Assembly (NCBI RefSeq): GCF_028737205.1 | Contig: NZ_JAQZAL010000014.1 | Coordinates: 103,597-167,596, forward strand | Source of the DNA: Actinomycetospora lutea | GTDB lineage: Bacteria > Actinomycetota > Actinomycetes > Mycobacteriales > Pseudonocardiaceae | Reading direction: 5' to 3' | DNA: 64,000 bases | Shown here: positions 1 to 8,371 of the stretch, in pieces | Layout: each line of letters starts with the position of its first letter | Position numbering within the stretch: the stretch's first letter is position 1 | The notes under the pieces: model-generated | What the model saw: the letters and a program-made list of their open reading frames with translations, nothing else | Told to the model about the DNA's origin: nothing | Database searches by the model: none | Position numbers and translations under genes: made by a program

Positions 1-1
1 C

Positions 2-313
2 GCGCTGACCGTGGTGCGCGGCGCGCTGACCGAGTGGCGCTGGACCGCGGGCAGCGACGACGACGGCACGTGCCCTGCCGAGGAGCTGCCCGCCCGCGGC
101 CCCGGCCTGCGCCGCCGGGCGCTCGCCCCCGGCCGGTCCGTCGCGTTCGGGCTCGGCCACGTGCACGACGTCTCCAACCGCGCGGCCGAGACCGCGGTCA
201 GCGTGCACGCCTACTCGCCGCCGCTGTCGGCCATGTCGTACTACGGGGTCCGGGCCGGCGTGCTGCACCGGACCCGCTCGGAGCTCGTCGCACCGGGAGC
301 ATCGCCGGAGTGA
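2..313 (+). CDS. Cysteine dioxygenase, C-terminal part (5' end outside window)
   Basis: This frame is open at the left edge of the window and gives about 103 residues. It carries the tail of a cysteine dioxygenase type I cupin, with the stretch FGLGHVHDVSN (late iron-site histidine region) followed by SVHAYSPPLSAMSYY, both typical of the family. The enzyme oxidises cysteine to cysteine sulfinate in the cytoplasm. The stop codon overlaps the GTG start of the downstream rhodanese gene (GTGA). In actinobacteria these two genes are often paired, which suggests linked sulfur amino-acid breakdown. The N-terminal half, including the other metal-binding histidines, lies before base 1, so completeness cannot be judged. 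Confidence 0.85.
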   Translation, partial: ALTVVRGALTEWRWTAGSDDDGTCPAEELPARGPGLRRRALAPGRSVAFGLGHVHDVSNRAAETAVSVHAYSPPLSAMSYYGVRAGVLHRTRSELVAPGASPE

Positions 314-720
314 GCACCATCGACGACCTCCTCGCCGCCGCCCGGGCCCGGCTGCGGCGCCTCGAGCCCGCCGAGGCCGCCGCGGCGCTCGCCGACGGCG
401 CACGGCTGGTGGACATCCGCCCCGGCTGGCAGCGCCTCGACGAGGGCACGGTGCCGGGCGCCCTGGTGATCGAGCGCAATCACCTCGAGTGGCGCCTCGA
501 CCCCGCCTCCGACGCCCGCGTCGCCGAGGTCACCGACCACGACCAGCAGTGGATCGTGCTGTGCTCCGAGGGCTACACGTCCTCCCTCGCCGCCGCGGCC
601 CTCCAGGACCTCGGCCTGCACCGGGCCACCGACGTCGTCGGCGGGTTCCGCGCCTGGGCGGCGGCGGGCCTGGACACCGCGCCGGGGTCGGACGACCGTC
701 CGGAGTACGCCCGGCCTTGA
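310..720 (+). CDS. Rhodanese-like domain protein
   Basis: This is a 136-residue single-domain protein. The GTG start at 310 overlaps the stop of the cysteine dioxygenase, and similarity to rhodanese domains begins right after it. Visible landmarks are the LVDIRPGWQR strand, the PGALVIERNHLEWRLDP segment that is conserved in this actinobacterial subgroup, and the active-site loop CSEGYTSS with the expected cysteine. Rhodaneses carry sulfane sulfur as a cysteine persulfide and pass it to acceptors. Operon position suggests it handles sulfur released from cysteine oxidation; the true acceptor is unknown. Confidence 0.85.
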   Translation: MSTIDDLLAAARARLRRLEPAEAAAALADGARLVDIRPGWQRLDEGTVPGALVIERNHLEWRLDPASDARVAEVTDHDQQWIVLCSEGYTSSLAAAALQDLGLHRATDVVGGFRAWAAAGLDTAPGSDDRPEYARP

Positions 721-753
721 CACCATGGGGCCTCCCGACCCGGACGGAGGCCC

Positions 754-1489
754 ATGGTGACCGCAGGGCTCGACGAGCGGCTCCCCGGCGTGGTCGCGCT
801 CTACCGCGACCTGCACGCGCACCCCGAGCTCGCGTTCGCCGAGCACCGCACCGCGGCGCTCCTGGCCGACCGGCTGCGCGCGATCGGGCTCGAGGTCACC
901 ACCGGCGTCGGGGGCACCGGCGTGGTCGGGCTGCTGCACAACGGCCCCGGGCCGCGTGTGCTGCTGCGGGCGGACATGGACGGCCTCCCGGTGGCCGAGG
1001 TCGACGCCGTGCCCCACCGCAGCCGCGACACCGCCGTCGACGCGGACGGCGTCACCGTGCCGGTGATGCACGCCTGCGGGCACCGCGGCGTCGGGCGCCC
1101 CGCAGGAACCCGTGATCGCCCCGCTGACCGACTTCCCGCTGCTGGTCAACGACGTCGAGGCCACCGAGCGGGTGCGGGCGGCGTTCGCGGCGCGCTTCGG
1201 CGACACGGACGTGCACGAGGCGCCGCGCCGGTCGGGCAGCGAGGACTTCGGGTGCTTCGGCGAGGCCGCCGGCGTGCCCTCGGTGTTCTGGAACCTCGGG
1301 GCGCTCGACCCCGGGCTCTTCGCCGACGACCCCGGGCACCCCGAGGCGGCGGTCGTGAGCGGGCGCGCCCCGGGCGTGCACTCGCCGCACTTCGTGCCCA
1401 CCGCTCCGGACGCCCTGCTGCGCCGGGGCGTCGAGGCGGTGCTGGCGGCCGCGGGGTGCTGGCTGGGGGTCAGCCCGGGCTCTCGGTGA
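754..1489 (+). pseudogene. M20-family amidohydrolase with large internal deletion
   Basis: The first frame (754 to about 1083) gives the N-terminus of an M20/AbgB-type amidohydrolase: the LYRDLHAHPEL motif, the RADMDGLPV metal-site motif and PVMHACGH. Directly after ACGH the frame changes, and the second frame (about 1082-1489) gives the family's C-terminus, including PLLVNDVEATERV, RRSGSEDFG and a final SPHFVPTAPDALL. Roughly 190 central residues are missing, including the catalytic glutamates and the dimerisation domain, and the two parts are out of frame. A full member has about 400 residues. The gene is therefore almost certainly inactive. The start ATG follows a GGACGGAGG ribosome-binding sequence. 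Confidence 0.8.
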
Positions 1490-1631
1490 CGTGACGGCCC
1501 AGCGCCGCGCGGAAGGCCTCGGGCGACTGCGGCGTCACGAGCGCACCGACGTCACCCGCATGCCCGAGCGCGCGGCGCTGGTGGCCGCGCTCGTCACGGA
1601 TCCGGACCGGGACTCCCGCACCGGCGCCTGA
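1470..1631 (-). pseudogene. Possible gene remnant, unidentified C-terminus
   Basis: On the reverse strand a frame without an obvious start runs down to a TGA at 1470-1472 and ends with residues resembling a real protein end (GALVTPQSPEAFRAALGRHV). It lies between the deleted amidohydrolase and the acyl-CoA ligase. No family was recognised. It may be debris from the same deletion event, or chance coding. Confidence 0.2.
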
Positions 1632-1648
1632 GGCGCGATGATCCGGGT

Positions 1649-3319
1649 GTGGACGCGCCCGAGACCTGGATCACCCCGCTCACGCCGCTGGCCTTCCTGC
1701 GCCGCTCCGCGGACGTGTATCCCGACAAGACGGCGATCGTGCACGGCGCCGAGCGGATGTCCTACGCGCAGTTCGCCGCGGAGGCCCAGCGCCTGGCCCG
1801 CGCGCTGCGCGCGAGCGGGATCGGGCCGGGCGACCGTGTGGCGTGCCTGCTGCCCAACGTGCCGCCGATGCTCGTCGCGCACTTCGGGGTGCCGCTGGCC
1901 GGCGCGGTGCTCGTCGCGGTGAACACGCGCCTGTCCAGCGAGGAGGTCCGCTACATCCTCGACCACTCGCAGGCCAGCGTGCTGGTGGTCGACTCGGCGC
2001 TGCGGGGCACCGTCGAGCCGATCGCGGGCTCGCTGGAGACCGTGCGCGAGATCGTCAACCTGGTCGACCCGCAGGGCCCGGACGCCGGGGCGTCGGTGGA
2101 CGGCACGAGCTGGGACGACCTGCTGGCCCGGGGCGGCGAATCAGGGGAGCACGCCGATGGGGAGGACCTGGCGTGGGAGGTCGCCGACGAGCGTTCCACG
2201 ATCAGCATCAACTACACGAGCGGCACCACCGGGCGGCCCAAGGGCGTCCAGTACCACCACCGCGGCGCGTACCTGAACTCGTTCGGCGAGATCGTGCACA
2301 GCTACCACGACCCGTCGACGGTCTATCTGTGGACGCTGCCGATGTTCCACTGCAACGGCTGGTGCACCCCCTGGGCGATCACCGCGATCGGCGGGACCCA
2401 CGTCTGCCTGCGCGAGGTGCGCGGCGACGCGATCTGGGCGCTCATCGGCGAGCACCGGGTCACCCACCTCAACGGCGCGCCCACCGTCGTCACCACGATC
2501 ATGAACGCGGCCGAGGCGCGGACGCTGGACTACGCGCTGGTCGTGACCACCGCCGGTGCGCCGCCGAGCCCCACGACCATCCTCGAGATGGAGAAGATGG
2601 GCTTCCGGATCGTGCACGTCTACGGGCTCACCGAGACCTACGGGCCGTACTCGGTGTGCCAGTGGCAGGAGGAGTGGCGCGGGCTCGAGGAGCACGCGCG
2701 GGCGAAGCTGCAGGCGCGCCAGGGCGTCGGGATGCTGCAGTGCGAGCCGCTGCGGGTGGTCGAGACGCTCGGCGAGGACGTCGCCGACTGGGCCTCGGTG
2801 CAGCTCGTCGACGTGCCCCACGACGGCGAGACCATGGGCGAGATCGTCATGCGCGGCAACAACGTCATGTCCGGCTACTTCCGCGACCCCGACGCGACGG
2901 CCAAGGCGTTCGCCGGCGGCTGGTACCACTCGGGCGACCTGGGGGTCATGCACCCGGACGGCTACGTCGAACTGCGCGACCGCGCCAAGGACGTCGTCAT
3001 CTCCGGCGGCGAGAACATCTCCACCGTCGAGGTCGAGCAGGCCGTGCTCTCGCACCCCGCGGTGCTCGAGGCGGCGGTGGTCGGCGTCCCCGACGAGCAG
3101 TGGGGCGAGCGGCCGAAGGCGTTCGTCGTCCTGCGCCAGGGGCAGTCCGCGGAGCCCGGGGCCATCATCGACCACGTCAAGGGCGCCATCGCGCGCTACA
3201 AGGCACCTCGCGACGTCGAGATCGTCGAGGACCTGCCGAAGACCTCGACCGGCAAGATCCAGAAGTTCGAGCTCCGGGCCAAGGAGTGGGGCGACGCGAC
3301 CACCCGCATCCGGGGCTGA
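1649..3319 (+). CDS. AMP-forming acyl-CoA synthetase
   Basis: This 556-residue protein is a complete ANL-superfamily ligase. It has the phosphate-binding loop TSGTTGRPKGV, the YGLTETYGP motif, the SGDLGVMHPDGY aspartate motif, the hinge region DRAKDVVISGGENIS, and the C-terminal catalytic lysine in PKTSTGKIQKFELR. Such enzymes activate a carboxylic acid to the acyl-adenylate and then to the CoA thioester. The long linker and overall form resemble the medium-chain / methylmercaptopropionate-CoA ligase group (AlkK/DmdB-like), so the substrate is probably a short or medium fatty acid, but sequence alone does not settle it. The start is the GTG at 1649. No partner gene is adjacent. Confidence 0.9.
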   Translation: MDAPETWITPLTPLAFLRRSADVYPDKTAIVHGAERMSYAQFAAEAQRLARALRASGIGPGDRVACLLPNVPPMLVAHFGVPLAGAVLVAVNTRLSSEEVRYILDHSQASVLVVDSALRGTVEPIAGSLETVREIVNLVDPQGPDAGASVDGTSWDDLLARGGESGEHADGEDLAWEVADERSTISINYTSGTTGRPKGVQYHHRGAYLNSFGEIVHSYHDPSTVYLWTLPMFHCNGWCTPWAITAIGGTHVCLREVRGDAIWALIGEHRVTHLNGAPTVVTTIMNAAEARTLDYALVVTTAGAPPSPTTILEMEKMGFRIVHVYGLTETYGPYSVCQWQEEWRGLEEHARAKLQARQGVGMLQCEPLRVVETLGEDVADWASVQLVDVPHDGETMGEIVMRGNNVMSGYFRDPDATAKAFAGGWYHSGDLGVMHPDGYVELRDRAKDVVISGGENISTVEVEQAVLSHPAVLEAAVVGVPDEQWGERPKAFVVLRQGQSAEPGAIIDHVKGAIARYKAPRDVEIVEDLPKTSTGKIQKFELRAKEWGDATTRIRG

Positions 3320-3428
3320 GCCTCTCGTCGCGCCCGACCCGCGCCGGGGCATGACGGGCCCCGGTGACGGGAAGGGCAGCGGGACGGCGGAGACTGTCCG
3401 CCGCTGTCGCGGTGAGGAGCGAGGACGC

Positions 3429-3980
3429 GTGAGCGAGGAGTCCGTCGAACGGGGCGAGGCCGTCCTGGACAACGACATGACGAGCCTGGACACCGAGCCG
3501 TCGGTGATCCTGGACGAGGACCGCCTGGACGCCGATCCGCTCGAGGACGGCATGGACACCCCGGAGGGCTACAGCCGGGACGTCCGCCTCGGCGGCACCC
3601 AGGAGTGGGAGAGCGAGCCGCCCAGCATCGACTACCGCCTGCCGCAGGAGGAGCCCGAGGCCACGGCCGAGCAGCCGCCGGACCGGCCCCTGGCGGCGAC
3701 GCCGATCGACGAGCTCGACGAGTCGGTCGACGACCCGGAGAACGCCGTCGACGGCGTGGGCGGGGCGGTCCTGCTGGACGCCGAGGGCGCCGACGGCGTC
3801 ACCGAGGCCGAGAGCCTCGCCGAGGAGGCGCGCGAGATCGAGCTCGGTGTGTCCTCGGCGGACGGCAGCGTCGAGCCGACCGGACTGCCGAGCGACGACG
3901 CGATCGGCGAGGTCGCGGCCATCGACAACGAGCCGGGCTCCGCGGAGGAGCAGGCGATGCGCGTGGAGCAGGAGAACTGA
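3429..3980 (+). CDS. DUF5709 family acidic protein
   Basis: This encodes a 183-residue, very acidic protein without a signal peptide or membrane segment. The GTG start follows a GAGGAGCGAGG ribosome-binding site. The arrangement of aspartate/glutamate-rich stretches around EDGMDTPEGYSRD, followed by a short conserved central block, matches the actinobacterial DUF5709 family, which has no known function. It is likely cytosolic and largely disordered. The next gene begins 26 bases after its stop and may be co-transcribed. Confidence 0.7.
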   Translation: MSEESVERGEAVLDNDMTSLDTEPSVILDEDRLDADPLEDGMDTPEGYSRDVRLGGTQEWESEPPSIDYRLPQEEPEATAEQPPDRPLAATPIDELDESVDDPENAVDGVGGAVLLDAEGADGVTEAESLAEEAREIELGVSSADGSVEPTGLPSDDAIGEVAAIDNEPGSAEEQAMRVEQEN

Positions 3981-4006
3981 GCGCCGGGGGGACGGCGCGC
4001 CCGGCC

Positions 4007-4546
4007 GTGCCGCGACGGGTCGTGGTCGCCGGCACGGTCGTGGGCGCCGTCCTCGTGGTGCTCCTCGCCGGCGCGCTGATGGGCGGCTGGCGCCCGTTCA
4101 CCCCGGCCCCCGACGTCCTGACGTTCGGGCCCGGCGGCGACCTCGAGCAGTACACGCTGTTCGAGGGCCAGTGCGCCCGCGGGCAGCTGGCGGTCGGCGG
4201 CGGCTTCGGGCCGGAGGCCGACGCGCAGTGCGGCACGCCCCACGACGTCGAGGTCGTCGCGTCGACCGCGCCGATCGGCGAGGGCCGCGCGGTGTCGTAC
4301 CCGGGCGAGGGCGCGCTGGCGGACTTCGGGCGCGCCTACTGCGCGATGTACGTCGACTCCGACCTGCTCGTCGCGGAGTCGGGCGGCGTCGCCCGCGACG
4401 ACCTGCGCATGACCGCCGTCGTGCCGAGCCGGGCGGCCTTCGCCGACCCGGGCTCGGCGGGCGCCACGCGCGGCGGCCGGGAGGTCAGCTGCGTCATCTC
4501 GCGCAGTGACGGCGAGGCGCTGACCGACCGCTTCTCGGTCATCTGA
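4007..4546 (+). CDS. Membrane-anchored septum-formation-like protein
   Basis: The predicted 179-residue protein starts at a GTG preceded by a GGGGGGA sequence. It has one N-terminal transmembrane anchor (VVVAGTVVGAVLVVLLAGAL) and then an extracytoplasmic domain with spaced cysteines: GQCARG, CGTPHDVEV, YCAMYV and SCVIS. The CGxPHDxEV pattern is characteristic of the actinobacterial 'septum formation' family (PF13845), whose exact role is unclear. The four cysteines probably form disulfides outside the cell. The start is not certain, since the frame is open further upstream without an ATG. Confidence 0.65.
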   Translation: MPRRVVVAGTVVGAVLVVLLAGALMGGWRPFTPAPDVLTFGPGGDLEQYTLFEGQCARGQLAVGGGFGPEADAQCGTPHDVEVVASTAPIGEGRAVSYPGEGALADFGRAYCAMYVDSDLLVAESGGVARDDLRMTAVVPSRAAFADPGSAGATRGGREVSCVISRSDGEALTDRFSVI

Positions 4547-4628
4547 GCGGCGGGGGGCCGAACGGCGCAGTCACTCGCAGCGCCGGACCTATTGCCCTGT
4601 GTGAGTGTGGCCGTGACCATACTTCACC

Positions 4629-5984
4629 ATGAGCACACTTCCCGCCGGAGTCGACCGTCGGGCGCTCAAGCGCCGGGCCGTCGTCGCGAGCACCGTCGGC
4701 ACCACCATCGAGTGGTACGACTTCTTCCTCTACAACACCGCCGCCGCCCTGGTCTTCGGGCCGCTGTTCTTCGCCGACTCCGAGGCCGGCGGCGTGCTCC
4801 TGGCGTTCTCCACCCAGTTCGTGGGCTTCGCCGCCCGCCCGATCGGCGCGGCGATCTTCGGGCACTACGGCGACCGCATCGGTCGCAAGTACAGCCTCGT
4901 CGCGACGCTCCTGCTCATGGGCGGGGCGACGGTGCTCATCGGCTGCCTGCCCACCTACGCCTCGATCGGCGTGCTCGCCCCGATCCTGCTGACCCTGCTG
5001 CGCGTGCTGCAGGGCATCGGCGTCGGCGGCGAGTGGGGCGGCTCGGTGCTCATGTCGATGGAGTGGGGCCACCGGCGCCAGCGCGGGCTGATGGCGGCGT
5101 GGCCGCAGGCCGGCGTGCCGATCGGGCTCGCCCTCGGCACCTTCGTGGTGTGGCAGTTCTCCGGCCCGGAGTTCCTCGAGTGGGGCTGGCGCGTGCCGTT
5201 CATCGCCAGCGTGGTGCTCATCGGGATCGGGCTGTGGGTGCGGCTTACCGTGCTCGAGTCGCCGGCGTTCGCGCAGGTCAAGACATCCGGCAAGGTCGCC
5301 AAGCTGCCGCTGGCCGAGACCCTGCGCACCCAGTGGCGCGACGTGCTCAAGGCGATGTTCGTCCGCACCGCCGAGCAGGCGCCGTTCTACATCTTCACCT
5401 CGTTCGTGCTCGCCTACGGCACCCAGCAGCTCGACCTGGAACGCAGCGACCTGCTGCTCTACCTCATCCTCGCCGCGTGCCTGGGCATCATCAGCGTGCC
5501 GTTCTTCGGCTGGCTCTCCGACGTGCTGGGCCGACGGCTGGTGTACGGCATCGGCGTGGTGCTCACGGGGCTCTACGCCTTCCCCTACTTCGCCCTGCTC
5601 AACACGAAGGTGGGCGGGCTGATCCTGCTGGGGATCATCCTCGGGCTGATCTTCCACGACATGATGTACGGGCCGCAGGCGGCGCTGATCTCCGAGAGCT
5701 TCGGCACCGGCATCCGCTACACCGGCGCGGGGCTGGGCTACCAGCTCGCCTCGATCACCGCGGGCGGGCCGGCGCCGCTGATCGCGACCGCGATCCTGGC
5801 CGGGACGGGCTCCACCACCTGGATCTCGATCTACATCATCATCTGCGCGGTGGTCTCGATGATCGCGCTGCTGATGATGCACCCGCGCCCGCCGGAGGCC
5901 GACGAGGCCGACCTGGCGTCCGAGGACCAGGCCGGCCAGGAGGCAATCGAGGACGCGGCGCGCTCGGAGCGCTCGCGGAGCTGA
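4629..5984 (+). CDS. MFS transporter, metabolite:H+ symporter type
   Basis: This 451-residue protein has twelve hydrophobic segments. It begins with the hallmark of the metabolite:H+ symporter branch, TIEWYDFFLYNTAAALVFGPLFF, split here over residues 20-45, followed by GHYGDRIGRK (the MFS loop 2-3 motif) and QGIGVGGEWGGS. Relatives of this branch (ShiA, ProP, KgtP) import shikimate, betaine/proline or dicarboxylates. The substrate cannot be read from the sequence. The ATG lies only about 10 bases after a CATACT element that could be a -10 box, so a very short leader is possible. The following gene starts 18 bases downstream on the same strand. Confidence 0.85.
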   Translation: MSTLPAGVDRRALKRRAVVASTVGTTIEWYDFFLYNTAAALVFGPLFFADSEAGGVLLAFSTQFVGFAARPIGAAIFGHYGDRIGRKYSLVATLLLMGGATVLIGCLPTYASIGVLAPILLTLLRVLQGIGVGGEWGGSVLMSMEWGHRRQRGLMAAWPQAGVPIGLALGTFVVWQFSGPEFLEWGWRVPFIASVVLIGIGLWVRLTVLESPAFAQVKTSGKVAKLPLAETLRTQWRDVLKAMFVRTAEQAPFYIFTSFVLAYGTQQLDLERSDLLLYLILAACLGIISVPFFGWLSDVLGRRLVYGIGVVLTGLYAFPYFALLNTKVGGLILLGIILGLIFHDMMYGPQAALISESFGTGIRYTGAGLGYQLASITAGGPAPLIATAILAGTGSTTWISIYIIICAVVSMIALLMMHPRPPEADEADLASEDQAGQEAIEDAARSERSRS

Positions 5985-6002
5985 CGCGCATGATGGTGGG
6001 CG

Positions 6003-6626
6003 ATGCCGATCCGCCCGCTCACCCCCGCCGCGCTCGCCGACGAGATCGTCGCCGCCGTCGAGCGGGCCGGTCCCGGGCACGTCCGGGTGCTGGTCGACGG
6101 TGCGCCGCCGGCCCGCCCGGAGGTGCTCGCGGACGCGCTCGTCGACCCGCTGCGCGTGCGCTCCCGGCCCGTCGTGCGGGTGTCGGCGTGGGACTTCCTG
6201 CGCCCGGCGTCGGTGCGCCTCGAGCGCGGGCGCACCGACCCGGACTCGTTCTACGACGACTGGCTCGACGCGGGCGCGCTGGTCCGCGAGGTGCTCGCCC
6301 CGCTCGGCCCCGGCGGCAGCGGGCAGGTGCTGCCCCGGCTCTGGGACGTCGCCGTCGACCGGGCGGCGCGGGCGGAGCGCCTCGCGGTCCCGGCGGGCGG
6401 CATCGTCGTGGTGGACGGCCCCCTGCTGCTCGGGCGCGGTCTGCCGGCCGAGCTCGCCGTGCACCTCGCCCTGTCCGAGACCGTGCTGGCGCGCCGCACC
6501 CCCGCCGACGAGGCCTGGACGCTGCCCGCGTACGCGCGCTACGCCACGGAAGTCGACCCGGTGACCGTCGCCGACCTCGTCGTCCGCGCCGACCACCCCG
6601 ACCGCCCGGCCCTTCAGACGGCCTGA
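6003..6626 (+). CDS. Uridine kinase-like protein with degenerate P-loop
   Basis: This 207-residue protein matches the actinobacterial uridine-kinase-like P-loop family in overall pattern: VRVLVDG near residue 27, RVSAWDFLRPASVRLERG, DSFYDDWLD and PAGGIVVVDGPLLLGRGLP. In normal members the first loop has GKS or GKT; here the segment after DG reads APPARPEVLADAL, so the phosphate-binding lysine is absent. Kinase activity is therefore doubtful. It follows the transporter closely and may share its transcript. Alternatives are a catalytically dead relative or a protein that binds nucleosides without phosphorylating them. Confidence 0.65.
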   Translation: MPIRPLTPAALADEIVAAVERAGPGHVRVLVDGAPPARPEVLADALVDPLRVRSRPVVRVSAWDFLRPASVRLERGRTDPDSFYDDWLDAGALVREVLAPLGPGGSGQVLPRLWDVAVDRAARAERLAVPAGGIVVVDGPLLLGRGLPAELAVHLALSETVLARRTPADEAWTLPAYARYATEVDPVTVADLVVRADHPDRPALQTA

Positions 6627-6635
6627 TCCCGTACG

Positions 6636-6652
6636 AGCGATGCGGCATCGCT
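6636..6652. terminator. Hairpin between convergent genes
   Basis: A perfect AGCGATGC/GCATCGCT inverted repeat lies ten bases after the uridine-kinase-like stop and before the convergent monooxygenase end. There is no T-run, so it is only a possible terminator. Confidence 0.4.
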
Positions 6653-6722
6653 GGCAATTCAACACAGCACGCCGATAGGGCCAGGATCACCACATCCTCG
6701 CGGCGCGACACGCCGAGGGAGC

Positions 6723-8336
6723 TCAGGCGGCCCGGCGCCGCGCCCGCAGCGCGAACCCCGGGTAGCCGGCCTGCGCCTCGGCGTCGCACATCTCCCGGTA
6801 GCGGGCGAACCCGCCGGCGTAGGGCAGGAACACGCGCGGCTTGCCCGGCACGTTCGCGCCGAGGTACCAGGAGCTCGCCGCCTGCGGCAGCAGCGTCGCG
6901 TCCGCGGCCTCGCGGACGTGGTCGGCCCACCGGGCCTGGGCCTCGGGCGTCGGCTCGGCGTCGAGGTCGTGGGCCCGCAGGTGCCCGAGGAGGTCGGCGA
7001 TCCAGTCGACGTGCTGCTCGATCGAGGTCGGCATGTTGGTCAGCACCGACGGGCTGCCCGGCCCGGTGATCGTGAACAGGTTCGGGAAGCCGGCCACGCC
7101 GAGCCCCAGGTAGGTCGCCGCGCCCTCGGACCAGGCCTCGGTGAGGGCGAGGCCGTCGCGGCCGCGGAGGCCCAGCCGCAGCAGCGGCCCGGACAGCGCG
7201 TCGAAGCCGGTGGCGAACACGAGGACGTCGAGCGGGTGCTCGGCGCCCGAGGCCAGCCGCACGCCGCCCGGCGTGATCTGCGCGATCGGGTCGGCGCGCA
7301 CGTCGACCAGGGACACGTTCGCCCGGTTGTAGGTCTCGAAGTAGTCGGTGTCGATCGGCGGGCGCTTGGTGGCGAACGGGTGATCGTGCGGGGTCAGCAC
7401 CGCGGCGACGGCCGGGTCGTCGACGGTCTCGTGGATCTTCGACCGGATGAAGTCCGACGCCGTCTCGTTGACCTCCGGGTCGGCGAGCACGTCGCGCACC
7501 GCCGCGCGGAAGCGCAGCCCGCCGCGCTCCCAGGCGCGCTCGAAGAGGGCGCGGCGCTCGTCGTCGGGCAGGGCGAGGGTGTCGACGTCGCTGACGACGA
7601 ACGGGTGCCCGTTGGTCGAGGCCTGCTGGACCTCGCGGATCGCCGCGTAGTCGGCCTTGTAGCCCGCGGCCTCCTCGGCGGAGAGCGGGGCGTTGCGGGC
7701 GGGGATGCTGAAGTTCGCGGTGCGCTGGAAGACGGTGAGGTGCCCGGCCGACGCGGCGAGCACCGGGATGGCCTGGATGCCGGTGGACCCGGTGCCGACC
7801 ACCCCGACCCGGCGGCCCGTGACGTCGACGCCCTCGTGCGGCCACTGCCCGGTGTGGTGCCACTCGCCGGCGAACCCGTCGAGCCCGGGGATGTCGGGGA
7901 CGTTCGCCGACGACAGGCAGCCCACCGCGGTGACCAGCCACCGGCACGTCCACCGCTCGCCGCCCTCGGTGTCGATCACCCAGCGGTCGCCGTCGTGGGC
8001 GGCCGACACGACCGTCGTCGAGAACGAGATGGAGCGCCGCAGGTCGAACCGGTCGGCCACGTGCTCGAGGTAGGAGAGGATCTCCGCCTGGCCGGGGTAG
8101 CGCTCCGACCAGTCCCACTCCTGCTCGAGCTCGCGCGAGAAGGCGTAGCAGTAGTAGTAGCTCTCCGAGTCGCACCGCGCGCCGGGGTACCGGTTCCAGT
8201 ACCAGGTGCCGCCGACGCCGTCCGCGGCCTCGAGCCCGTGCACGGCGAACCCCAGCCCGCGCAGGCGATGGATCGTGTAGAGCCCGGCGAACCCGGCCCC
8301 GATGACGACGACGTCGAGATCGTTGCCCACGCTCAC
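6723..8336 (-). CDS. Flavin-containing Baeyer-Villiger-type monooxygenase
   Basis: This 537-residue protein has an N-terminal FAD site (GAGFAG, residues 13-18), the Baeyer-Villiger fingerprint FAGEWHHTGQWP (residues 155-166) and a second dinucleotide site for NADPH (GTGSTG, residues 181-186). Length and order match cyclohexanone-monooxygenase-like type I enzymes, which insert oxygen next to a ketone to make esters or lactones. The substrate is unknown. Two in-frame GTG codons are possible starts (8336 and 8330). The nuclease gene upstream ends 35 bases away on the same strand, but no functional link is evident. Confidence 0.9.
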   Translation of the reverse strand: MSVGNDLDVVVIGAGFAGLYTIHRLRGLGFAVHGLEAADGVGGTWYWNRYPGARCDSESYYYCYAFSRELEQEWDWSERYPGQAEILSYLEHVADRFDLRRSISFSTTVVSAAHDGDRWVIDTEGGERWTCRWLVTAVGCLSSANVPDIPGLDGFAGEWHHTGQWPHEGVDVTGRRVGVVGTGSTGIQAIPVLAASAGHLTVFQRTANFSIPARNAPLSAEEAAGYKADYAAIREVQQASTNGHPFVVSDVDTLALPDDERRALFERAWERGGLRFRAAVRDVLADPEVNETASDFIRSKIHETVDDPAVAAVLTPHDHPFATKRPPIDTDYFETYNRANVSLVDVRADPIAQITPGGVRLASGAEHPLDVLVFATGFDALSGPLLRLGLRGRDGLALTEAWSEGAATYLGLGVAGFPNLFTITGPGSPSVLTNMPTSIEQHVDWIADLLGHLRAHDLDAEPTPEAQARWADHVREAADATLLPQAASSWYLGANVPGKPRVFLPYAGGFARYREMCDAEAQAGYPGFALRARRRAA

Positions 8337-8371
8337 GAGTCTCGGCGGACGAGCCCCACCTGACAACCCGG

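Noticed and set aside
4539..6665. Long reverse open frame opposite the MFS transporter
   Set aside because: It is an arginine/glutamate-rich shadow of a high-GC gene with no recognisable motif.
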